From JAWXUU01 sp044426045 (GTDB taxonomy: Bacteria > Bacillota > Clostridia > Christensenellales > CAMQZB01), in assembly GCA_044426045.1 (NCBI GenBank), contig JAWXUX010000008.1:47135-111134 (forward strand): a DNA stretch of 64,000 bases, given 5' to 3'. Shown here one piece after another: positions 7,874-15,429 of this stretch. The notes beneath the pieces were generated by a model. It worked only from the letters and a program-made list of their open reading frames with translations, did not search any database and was not told the origin of the DNA. Position 1 is the first letter of the stretch; each line of letters starts with the position of its first letter. The translations under genes and the position numbers were made by a program.

Positions 7874-9991
7874 ATGATTAAGCGAATTTCTGACAACAAA
7901 ATCTTGCTTGCGGTGCTTGTTTTAGTGCTTTTGGCATTTTTTATGGGCTCTGGCATAGGAACTGGATCTTATGTTAGCGCGGCAACGGCACCTTATGTCA
8001 CTTCTTCGGGAGTTCATGCAAATGGGACTGCTATTTTGATAACCGACGGTGTTGGATATAACAGCAGTGGCAATTTGCTTTCACGAATTTATTTTGATTA
8101 TATCGGCACGGGAGATTTATCCGACCCTTCAAATTATAACTACTGCTTTACCGACAGTGCGAGCACATCTGAAATTGAATTCAGCGCGACAGCTGTTAAC
8201 GGCACATCAGTAACAACAAACTCTGCATCTTCATACGATTTGTCGAATTTTTCGATTTATGGCGGATCGTATAACTCTCGTGGCGACACCAACACTGTTG
8301 GAAGCACGACTGTTTCTATTGCGGGCGGAAATGTTTTATATGTTTACGGCGGAAGTCTTGGCGGTGAAGTCACTGGAATAACAAACGTTTATATCACTGG
8401 CGGAACAGTCGGTTCAACAAAAGCTAGCGGTGCGGTTTACGGCGGAAGTGAAGATGGAATCGTGACTGGTTATACAAACGTGACAATTTCTGGCACGGCG
8501 AGAATTATTGGAAATGTTTATGGCGGTGGCAATAATTCAACTGCCACTGTTTACGGCACAACAAACGTGAACGTTTTGGAAAGTGGCGAAATATACGGCA
8601 GTGTGTTTGGCGGTGGCGACACGGCTAGCGTTTACGGCGAGACCTACGTGAGATTGAGCGGTGGCTTTATTGGAACTGCTTCAAGCGACAGTGCGGTTTA
8701 TGGCGGTGGCAATATCGGTGCTGTTTTTGGTGGCACGAATGTTCTTGCTTATGGCGATGCCAAAGTTTATGGCAGTGTGTTTGGCGGTGGCAATTTGATT
8801 GCAAGCACCATTAACGGAAGTGGCGATGGGCAATACGAGGGAGCCTACTCAAACGTGTCAATTTCAGATAATGCCGAAATCACAGGATTTGTTATGGGCG
8901 GTGGAAACGCAAGCTCACTTATTGATTATATCGACCCAATCACTTATGTGACATACCCTTCGAAAACAAACGTCACTGTTTCTGGCGGAACTGCAAGCGC
9001 GGTTTACGGCGGAGGAATGAGCGGTGCGGTTTCGATAGCTCACGTCAGCATTTCTGGCGGAAGTGTCACAAGCGTTATTGGCGGTGGATATGAAGGCATG
9101 GTGACAACAACTGATGTTGTTATCAGCGGAAATGCGGTTGTTTCAAATGCGGTTTATGGCGGTGGATACGGAATTGTTAACGGCGGTGACGTTTCACTTT
9201 CAACAAGCGTGACTATTGATGGCGGAACTGTTTCCACTGTTTATGGCGGTGGATATAAAGGCGACGTTATCGGAACAGGAACAAGCAACCCAGCCAAAAC
9301 AACAGTGACTGTTTCTGGTGGCACGGTGACTGGCAATATCTTTGGCGGTGGCTATCTTCAAGGCGCGACAATCGGCACAAGCGACAGCTTCCCTGGCGAG
9401 ACATATGTTATTATCGACGGCGGAAATATCACCAATGTTTACGGCGGTGGTCAAAACGATGCGGTTTATGGAAACACTAACGTTACCATTTCAGGTGGCG
9501 TTTCAAATAATATATACGGTGGCGGACTTCAAGGTTATGTTGACGATGCGACAATCACTCTTAAAGGCGGAAATATCAACAGTGTTAACGCCAAGCATTA
9601 TATCAACGGCGAAAAGGACGTTATTGTTGACCTTTCTTCCGACCTTGTGTTTTCAGGGGTTTTGGGAACGAGAAATTCCGACGGTTCGTCTGACGGTGTC
9701 ACAAGTTTTTCAACTGGCAGTTTCAACTTGATTTCTTCAGGCAATGTCACTGACGGATCTGTTATGGCTTATTTCGACAGCGAGGCTCTTCTTTTGAATG
9801 CGCTCAGCTCGTTTTCTTTTGAAAACAGTGATGCGACATATGCGATTTCAGCAAGCACTGTTGATGGGATTTACACAATAACAGCAACATCAACCGAAAA
9901 TTCCGAACACTTCCCAATCTGGATTGTTCTTGGCTTCCTGCTTTGTGCCCTAGCAATATTCGGATACTTCGCATTAAGACACAGGAAATAA
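7874..9991 (+). CDS. Large cell-surface protein with YGGG repeats, C-terminal membrane anchor
   Basis: ATG at 7874 follows AGGAGAAAAA and opens a clear signal peptide (MIKRIS then a long hydrophobic stretch ending near ...YVSAATA). An upstream ATG at 7808 in the same frame lacks a ribosome binding site. The body, about residues 120-600, is built from degenerate repeats around the words VYGGG, VFGGG and ISGG separated by short beta strands (TNVTISGG type), which suggests a right-handed beta-solenoid. A Ser/Thr-rich region follows, then one membrane segment (FPIWIVLGFLLCALAIFGYF) and a basic tail RHRK. No LPXTG motif or enzymatic domain is visible. Probably a surface adhesin or scaffold; ligand unknown. 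Confidence 0.8.
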   Translation: MIKRISDNKILLAVLVLVLLAFFMGSGIGTGSYVSAATAPYVTSSGVHANGTAILITDGVGYNSSGNLLSRIYFDYIGTGDLSDPSNYNYCFTDSASTSEIEFSATAVNGTSVTTNSASSYDLSNFSIYGGSYNSRGDTNTVGSTTVSIAGGNVLYVYGGSLGGEVTGITNVYITGGTVGSTKASGAVYGGSEDGIVTGYTNVTISGTARIIGNVYGGGNNSTATVYGTTNVNVLESGEIYGSVFGGGDTASVYGETYVRLSGGFIGTASSDSAVYGGGNIGAVFGGTNVLAYGDAKVYGSVFGGGNLIASTINGSGDGQYEGAYSNVSISDNAEITGFVMGGGNASSLIDYIDPITYVTYPSKTNVTVSGGTASAVYGGGMSGAVSIAHVSISGGSVTSVIGGGYEGMVTTTDVVISGNAVVSNAVYGGGYGIVNGGDVSLSTSVTIDGGTVSTVYGGGYKGDVIGTGTSNPAKTTVTVSGGTVTGNIFGGGYLQGATIGTSDSFPGETYVIIDGGNITNVYGGGQNDAVYGNTNVTISGGVSNNIYGGGLQGYVDDATITLKGGNINSVNAKHYINGEKDVIVDLSSDLVFSGVLGTRNSDGSSDGVTSFSTGSFNLISSGNVTDGSVMAYFDSEALLLNALSSFSFENSDATYAISASTVDGIYTITATSTENSEHFPIWIVLGFLLCALAIFGYFALRHRK

Positions 9992-10010
9992 TTTTTATTC
10001 AAACAATATT

Positions 10011-10046
10011 AAAAAGGCGTGGGATTAAAAAATCCTACGCCTTTTG
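10011..10046. terminator. Bidirectional intrinsic terminator
   Basis: AAAGGCGTGGGATT / AATCCTACGCCTTT stem flanked by A-run and T-run, between convergent genes; it serves both the surface protein and the isomerase operon. Confidence 0.85.
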
Positions 10047-10071
10047 TTTATTTAAAAAATTAATCTAAGTT

Positions 10072-11409
10072 TTAAAATTCACACACTGCAACGCCCAACA
10101 TTCCCGCAAGGGCGATAAGCTCTGCCTTAATGTCGCCATAGCACACAACAAAGTGCGGTTCAAAGCCTTCTTTCACAGCTTTTTCCACAGTGGCTTTGCA
10201 ATCGTTTTGCATTTGCACGACAATTGAAGTGCCTTCAAATTGTTTTTCTTTTGGCAAGATTTCACCGCTTGCGATAAAGAAACGGAATTTGCCGTTCGCA
10301 TCTTTTGAAACGCGGAAGATTGTTGCGTTTTCACCCGCCTTACATCCAAAGTCCATCACTGGCCCAAGCCTTCTGTTTGGGTGCAATCCAACGTTTGCTT
10401 TTTCACCGCTTGCAAGCGAGCAAGGTGCCATTCCGCAGTGCCAGAAAGTGATTGTGTTTTCTTTTTCGTCAAGGGAAACTGGATCGCCAAAAAAAGTTGA
10501 AGCGCCCGAAAGTTTGCCACCGATAAACATTGAAAGTGCACCGAAAGTATCCGCCTCGCAACTTGAATAAACACCCAAATCATTCAGCATTGACAAAACC
10601 CCGCAAACGGGCGTGCCATAAGACAGGAAAAAGTCTGGCCAACATCTTGACGCGATAGCACCAATTTTATTTTCCGTCACATAATCATGATACGCTTTCA
10701 AAAGTTTATAAAAATCCGTCATGTTTTTTTCCGGCAAGTTTTCAAACCCACAGCACGCACTGCCAAATTTCGCGATATATTCCTCGCAATCGCTGACAGA
10801 ATAGCTTTTCGCCTTTTCGATGAGTTCTCGCGCTTCGATACTTTCAAGCCTGACACCAAACGCCTTTTGAAGTTCGCTATCACTCGCACGTCCAAAGCCA
10901 AAACCTTGTGGCGTGTGACCAATCGCAGAAATTTTAAGATTTGTCAGTTCAAATTTGACTTTTGCAGCACTCACAACAGTTGCGATTTTTGCAACAACTT
11001 CGCTTTCCTCTGGCGAGCCGAAAATATAATCAAAATTTTCAACACCAAGAGTTTTCATTGCATTGCCCGCCGAAAAAGCACCCGTGAGTGAGTTCAGACG
11101 AAGTCTGCCACCGTCGATAACCGGCTCGCGGAGCGTCCACAATAAAACGTCGCATTTTGTTTGCTTCACAATCTCGGAAATATATGCCGAGTTTGCAAAT
11201 GTCGTGTTTTGCACAATCACAAGGCTTGGCGAAATTTCCGAAAGAAAACTTTCGAGCTTATCCATTGAAAGAAGCATTTCTGTTGGAAAAACGCAATCGT
11301 CTGTCACTGACTTAATAGCTTTTATTGAATTGTCAAATTGAATTTGTGCACTTTCCAAATGAAACGTCGGAACGCCGATTGGAATATATGCGATTTGAAA
11401 TTTTTTCAT
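10072..11409 (-). CDS. L-fucose/arabinose isomerase-like protein, probable sulfosugar isomerase
   Basis: A 445-residue cytoplasmic protein of the FucI/AraA-related family (two Rossmann-like N-terminal domains and a C-terminal metal-binding beta domain). Segments such as GAIASRCWPDFF, SSCEADTFGALSMFI and FWHCGMAPCSLA carry the Glu, Asp and His expected for the divalent metal site. It is the last gene of the four-gene minus-strand operon with DUF4867, a 3-hydroxyisobutyrate-dehydrogenase-type reductase and a transaldolase. In that setting it is the best candidate to convert sulfoquinovose to 6-deoxy-6-sulfofructose; the specific substrate is inference, the family call is firmer. Confidence 0.75.
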   Translation of the reverse strand: MKKFQIAYIPIGVPTFHLESAQIQFDNSIKAIKSVTDDCVFPTEMLLSMDKLESFLSEISPSLVIVQNTTFANSAYISEIVKQTKCDVLLWTLREPVIDGGRLRLNSLTGAFSAGNAMKTLGVENFDYIFGSPEESEVVAKIATVVSAAKVKFELTNLKISAIGHTPQGFGFGRASDSELQKAFGVRLESIEARELIEKAKSYSVSDCEEYIAKFGSACCGFENLPEKNMTDFYKLLKAYHDYVTENKIGAIASRCWPDFFLSYGTPVCGVLSMLNDLGVYSSCEADTFGALSMFIGGKLSGASTFFGDPVSLDEKENTITFWHCGMAPCSLASGEKANVGLHPNRRLGPVMDFGCKAGENATIFRVSKDANGKFRFFIASGEILPKEKQFEGTSIVVQMQNDCKATVEKAVKEGFEPHFVVCYGDIKAELIALAGMLGVAVCEF

Positions 11410-11444
11410 ATTTTGTCCTTACTATATATATAATGTTTTTAAAA

Positions 11445-12113
11445 TCAATATTTTAACTGGATATTATCCCCTTGGAGATATTGTTTCACACCTTGACTTA
11501 CAAGCGGTGCCCTATCCTTGTGGCAGATTATCCATTTGTTTTTAACGTGCAAAATATCGCCTTCCGCTGTTTTGATTTGCGGTTTTTGGAAATTTTCCGT
11601 TGTGTTAGTGCCCTTTGCAAGAATAATAACCGCCTTGAAGCCATCGTCCACTGTTTTGCATGGTGCAAGGTGGAGCGTTGTTTGATAAAATTCAAAAGCC
11701 GTTCCCTTTGGCACAAAAAACACTGTCGCATCAGCTGAGTTATATTTGTTTTCAACCATATCCCAAACATGACCAACCACCAACATATAATCCGTCACGG
11801 CATAGTTGATTTCACTGCATTTGTGATATTCAAAGCCGTTGTATGTTGAATTTTTGCCGTTACAATATCCAATTTGAATTGGCATGCCACCATAAATTTC
11901 ATCTTGAATTTGGCTCGCAACTTCAAGCATTTCCATATCGGGAGCACTTGGGACATACAAATTCCCATCAGCGGGAATTTCCGTGCCAGCCATATAGTTT
12001 TCAAAAACTGAAAAATCAAGCCCTGAAACCACCTTGCCAAAAGTTTTGAATTTTTCGCTTGTGATTTCGTGGATTTCCATATTGTTTATCTTTGAAAGCA
12101 TTTTTGCATCCAT
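11445..12113 (-). CDS. DUF4867 cupin-like protein of the sulfosugar operon
   Basis: About 222 residues. ATG at 12113 is preferred over the GTG at 12122 because AAGGGTGAG precedes it at normal spacing. The sequence fits DUF4867, a cupin-like family: FEYHKCSEINYAVTDYMLVVGHVWDM and FFVPKGTAFEFYQTTLHLAPC hold His and Glu residues placed like cupin metal ligands. Such proteins occur next to sugar isomerases and aldolases. It may be a sugar epimerase or mutarotase, or the actual sulfoquinovose isomerase in place of the FucI-like neighbour. It lies 35 nt upstream of the isomerase gene in the same operon. Confidence 0.65.
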   Translation of the reverse strand: MDAKMLSKINNMEIHEITSEKFKTFGKVVSGLDFSVFENYMAGTEIPADGNLYVPSAPDMEMLEVASQIQDEIYGGMPIQIGYCNGKNSTYNGFEYHKCSEINYAVTDYMLVVGHVWDMVENKYNSADATVFFVPKGTAFEFYQTTLHLAPCKTVDDGFKAVIILAKGTNTTENFQKPQIKTAEGDILHVKNKWIICHKDRAPLVSQGVKQYLQGDNIQLKY

Positions 12114-12182
12114 TGTTCTCACCCTTTCCTTTTCCTTATCTTTTCCTTATCTTTTATCCGCCTTGGCTTCACCTCGGCTTTT

Positions 12183-13043
12183 TTATTTACCCTTTCTCAC
12201 TGTTTTGATTGTCGCTGAAAAATCTTCACCGCCGATGCCATCAGCAAGTGCCCTGTCGTAAACATCTTTTGAATTTGCAACGCCTGGGGCAAAAACGCCA
12301 CATTCAGCCGCAAGATTCACGCAGATATTCACATCTTTTGCCATGTTTTCAACAGAAAAAGCAGTCGCGAAATTGCCGTTTGCAATCGCACCCGCCTTGC
12401 CGTCGAGATAGAAATTTTGACCGCCACCATAAGAAACTGCCGTTGCAAATTCGCTCGCACCAATGCCGAATTTTTCCGCAATAGCAATCGTTTCGTTAAC
12501 GCCGTTTTGGATTTGCGAAACAAGCGCGTTGTGACAAATTTTCATAACAAGCCCCTTGCCGTTTTCACCCATTCTCACGATGTTTTCACCCATGCATTCA
12601 AGGATTGGTTTTGCAATCACGAACGCGATTTCACTTCCGCCAACATAAATTCCAAGCGTGCCAGAAACCGCAGCGGGTTTTGATTTCACAACGGGTGCGT
12701 CGATAAATTCAGCGCCCATACCTTTAACCATTTCGGAAATTTGAACAGAAACTGAAGGGTCGATTGTGCTCATGTCTATGCAAAGTTTTTCGCCGTCAAG
12801 AACTGGCAAAATTTCAGAATAAACCGCCTTTGAGTGTTCAGATTTTGGAACCATTGTGATGATAACATCGGCTTTTGTTGCAAGCTCGCTCGCGTTTTCG
12901 CAAGGGATACCACCGTGGCCCGCGAGTTTTTCCACTTGCGATTTGTTGATATCAAACACGAAAACCTTATCGTCATATTTTTTTATTATGTTTTCACACA
13001 TAGACTCGCCCATTATGCCAAGTCCGATAAATCCTATTTTCAT
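12183..13043 (-). CDS. 3-hydroxyisobutyrate-dehydrogenase-family reductase, probable sulfolactaldehyde reductase
   Basis: A 286-residue NAD(P)-dependent beta-hydroxyacid dehydrogenase. The N-terminal Rossmann motif is GFIGLGIMG; the substrate loop DAPVVKSKPAAVSGTL replaces the DAPVSGG of ordinary family members by a Lys/Ser-rich stretch, in the place where the sulfonate-binding Arg/Thr/Ser of YihU-type sulfolactaldehyde reductases lie; the catalytic Lys is in GLVMKICHN. By context it would reduce 3-sulfolactaldehyde to 2,3-dihydroxypropane-1-sulfonate for export, regenerating NAD+ under anaerobic conditions. Family call is firm, substrate inferred. Confidence 0.78.
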   Translation of the reverse strand: MKIGFIGLGIMGESMCENIIKKYDDKVFVFDINKSQVEKLAGHGGIPCENASELATKADVIITMVPKSEHSKAVYSEILPVLDGEKLCIDMSTIDPSVSVQISEMVKGMGAEFIDAPVVKSKPAAVSGTLGIYVGGSEIAFVIAKPILECMGENIVRMGENGKGLVMKICHNALVSQIQNGVNETIAIAEKFGIGASEFATAVSYGGGQNFYLDGKAGAIANGNFATAFSVENMAKDVNICVNLAAECGVFAPGVANSKDVYDRALADGIGGEDFSATIKTVRKGK

Positions 13044-13075
13044 AACTTCCCCTTTTTCAACTTTAAATTATTCGA

Positions 13076-13762
13076 TTATTCAGTGATTGTTTCGTCCCAA
13101 GCACCTTGGAAAATTCCAAGACCGTAATCTGTGAATGGGTGCTTGATTGTGTCTTTATAAACGTCGAGTGCTGTTGTCACGATGTCGGCTCCCGCGAGCG
13201 CGCAATCAACGATTTGTTTTGGCGTTCTTATCGCCGCGCAAATGATTTGCGTTTTGCCATAGAAGCCATAGTTTTTATAGATTTGCACGATATCTTCGAT
13301 ATATTTTTTGCAATCTTCGCCGTTTTGTTCTTTCCAACCAATGAATGGGCTCATGAAAAGCGAACCGTTTTTAGCTGGCAAAATCGCTTGTGATGGCGAG
13401 AAAACAAGAGTCAAATTTGTTCTTATTCCGCGTTTTTCAAGTTCGCGAGCAGCGGAAATTCCCGCTTCAGTTGAAGGAATTTTGATTGCAAAGTTTTCCG
13501 ACATAGCCGCGATTTTTTCGCCTTGTGCCACCATTTCTTCAGCATCGTCAAGATGAGGATTAATCTCCACAGAAATTGGGAATTTTTCAATCCCTTCAAG
13601 TCCTTCTTCTTTCACCCAATCGGCGAGTTCTTTTATTACTGTCAAGAATGGTTTCCCGCTTAACATAATGTGGCGTGGGTTTGTTGTTACGCCGTCTATT
13701 CCAAATGTTTTATAGGCAAATTTGATTTCTTCAATCTTTGCGCTGTCCAAAAAATATTTCAT
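13076..13762 (-). CDS. Transaldolase / fructose-6-phosphate-aldolase family, probable 6-deoxy-6-sulfofructose transaldolase
   Basis: A 228-residue TIM-barrel class I aldolase. The Schiff-base Lys is predicted at residue 94 in FAIKIPST, with Asp6 (MKYFLDSA) and Asn28 (GVTTNP) completing the catalytic set. In the transaldolase variant of sulfoglycolysis (known from Bacillus and Eubacterium rectale) an enzyme of this family cleaves sulfofructose to sulfolactaldehyde while moving the dihydroxyacetone unit to glyceraldehyde-3-phosphate. It is the first gene of the minus-strand operon, just behind the promoter at 13805-13833. Confidence 0.82.
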   Translation of the reverse strand: MKYFLDSAKIEEIKFAYKTFGIDGVTTNPRHIMLSGKPFLTVIKELADWVKEEGLEGIEKFPISVEINPHLDDAEEMVAQGEKIAAMSENFAIKIPSTEAGISAARELEKRGIRTNLTLVFSPSQAILPAKNGSLFMSPFIGWKEQNGEDCKKYIEDIVQIYKNYGFYGKTQIICAAIRTPKQIVDCALAGADIVTTALDVYKDTIKHPFTDYGLGIFQGAWDETITE

Positions 13763-13804
13763 AGTTTTCTCCTTATCTACCCTTATCTAAGGTTAATCCC
13801 TATT

Positions 13805-13833
13805 ATTATAATACTTTTTTGGCGAGAGTTCAA
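13805..13833 (-). promoter_or_regulatory. Promoter of the transaldolase-isomerase operon
   Basis: TTGAAC (13828-13833), 17-bp spacer, TATAAT (13805-13810), minus strand; back to back with the plus-strand promoter at 13852. Confidence 0.8.
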
Positions 13834-13851
13834 GTGTTTGCAAAAAAAACA

Positions 13852-13880
13852 TTGAAATTTTAAGGATTGTGTGTTATGAT
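13852..13880 (+). promoter_or_regulatory. Promoter of the transporter-glycosidase operon
   Basis: TTGAAA (13852-13857), 17-bp spacer, TATGAT (13875-13880). Confidence 0.8.
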
Positions 13881-13890
13881 GATAACATGT

Positions 13891-13908
13891 GGTTTATAAT
13901 TATAAACC
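13891..13908. promoter_or_regulatory. Perfect 18-bp palindrome, likely operator of the sulfosugar locus
   Basis: GGTTTATAATTATAAACC begins 10 bp after the -10 of the plus-strand promoter, so a bound repressor would block initiation of the transporter operon and could loop to the divergent promoter. No regulator gene is encoded nearby. Confidence 0.65.
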
Positions 13909-13965
13909 CTGAGGGCGCTTTTCAAAAGTTCCCTTGAAATTCATTAATAAAACATAAGGGGAAAA

Positions 13966-15426
13966 ATGATGAAAGATGAAAAAAAATATAGCCTGGGTTC
14001 AAAGTTCGGCTATGCAACGGGCGACGTTCTGGGGGGCGGTGCGTTCTCACTGATTTCACTGCTGTTTTTAGCATTTCTTGTTACGGTTGAAGGCATTCCT
14101 GCAACGCTTGCGGGATTTGTTGTTATGGCGGGCAAGATTTGGGACGCGGTTTCCGATCCAATGATGGGGGTTATTTCCGACAGAACAAAAAGCAAAATGG
14201 GCAGAAGAAGACCATACTTCCTTCTTGGAATCATTCCAGTGCTTGTGACTTTCGCTATGCTTTGGTACAGTTTTGGCATTTCAAGCGTTGGTGGCAAGGT
14301 TGCGTATTATATCTTTGCTTACATCATGTTTTCAACAGCGTTCACAATCGTTATGACACCATATAACGCACTTTTGCCCGACATGGTTGACAGTTATTCC
14401 GAAAGAACGGGATTTTCAACAATCCGTATGTTGGTTTCAAATATTTCGGCGGCAATTTCAGTTATTTTGCCACCAATCTTGATTTCTGCTGGCGTGTCAT
14501 ACGTTGTTATGGGGTTGATTTTTGGTGCGTTTTACGCTTTCCCACTTATAATCACTTTCAAGACTACTTGGGAAAATGATTGCCCTGAAAGCGACATGAA
14601 ATTTGCCGACCTTTTCAAACAGCTTGCAGTTTCATTCAAAAACAAAACTTATCGCCAATACCTTGGAATTTTTATCTACGGTCAAATGGCAACTGATGTC
14701 ACTTCAACTATGCTTATTTTTTGGTTGACTGACGTGCTTATAAGAAGCGGAATGATGTCAGTTTTGACTGCTATCACAATGGTGGTTGCAATTTGCTTCC
14801 TTCCTGTGAACAACATTATTGCGAAAAAAATCGGCAAACACATGCCTGCAATATATTGGCAACCGCTGAAAATCGCAACTTGCATAATCGCGTTTTTCTT
14901 TGGCGCTTCAACACCAACAATCGCACTTGTTCTTATTTGCATTGTCGGCGGTGTTGGTGGCGGTGCTTCTTCGTTCGTGCCTTGGTCACTTCTTCCCGAC
15001 CTTCCAGATACCGACGAGATGATAAACGGCAGCAAGAATGCGGGGATTTATGCCGGAATGTCAACTTTTATCAGAAAGTCAACAAGCGGTGTTGCAATCT
15101 TCATTGTTGGTGTTGTCATGGATTTGTTTGGGTATGTTGAAAGCACTGGCGATATTGTCGTTGTGCAAACTGCTGAAGTTTTGCTTGGCGTTAGGGTTCT
15201 TTATTGTCTTGTGCCTGCACTTCTTGCCCTTCTCACATTCTTTTTTGCGTTTCGTTATCGTCTCACAAAAGAAAATTATGTGCTTATCAAAAAAGCAATC
15301 GACCACAAAAAAGAAACCGGCACTGCTGTTTCCGACCCTGAACTTATCACAGCTTGCGAATATGTTTCCGGCATGAGCATTGACAAACTTTGGGTTGGCA
15401 GATCAGAAGTTATTTCAAAGGAATAA
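13966..15426 (+). CDS. GPH-family sugar:cation symporter, probable sulfoquinovose or sulfoquinovosyl glycerol importer
   Basis: A 486-residue membrane protein with twelve predicted helices of the glycoside-pentoside-hexuronide branch of the MFS. The cytoplasmic loop after helix 2, DAVSDPMMGVISDRTKSKMGRRRPY, is the family hallmark. The best-known sulfosugar permease candidates (YihO/YihP) belong to the same family. It is cotranscribed with the GH31 gene 3 nt downstream. Start ATG follows AAGGGGAAAA; the second Met at 13969 is equally possible. Confidence 0.85.
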   Translation: MMKDEKKYSLGSKFGYATGDVLGGGAFSLISLLFLAFLVTVEGIPATLAGFVVMAGKIWDAVSDPMMGVISDRTKSKMGRRRPYFLLGIIPVLVTFAMLWYSFGISSVGGKVAYYIFAYIMFSTAFTIVMTPYNALLPDMVDSYSERTGFSTIRMLVSNISAAISVILPPILISAGVSYVVMGLIFGAFYAFPLIITFKTTWENDCPESDMKFADLFKQLAVSFKNKTYRQYLGIFIYGQMATDVTSTMLIFWLTDVLIRSGMMSVLTAITMVVAICFLPVNNIIAKKIGKHMPAIYWQPLKIATCIIAFFFGASTPTIALVLICIVGGVGGGASSFVPWSLLPDLPDTDEMINGSKNAGIYAGMSTFIRKSTSGVAIFIVGVVMDLFGYVESTGDIVVVQTAEVLLGVRVLYCLVPALLALLTFFFAFRYRLTKENYVLIKKAIDHKKETGTAVSDPELITACEYVSGMSIDKLWVGRSEVISKE

Positions 15427-15429
15427 ATA

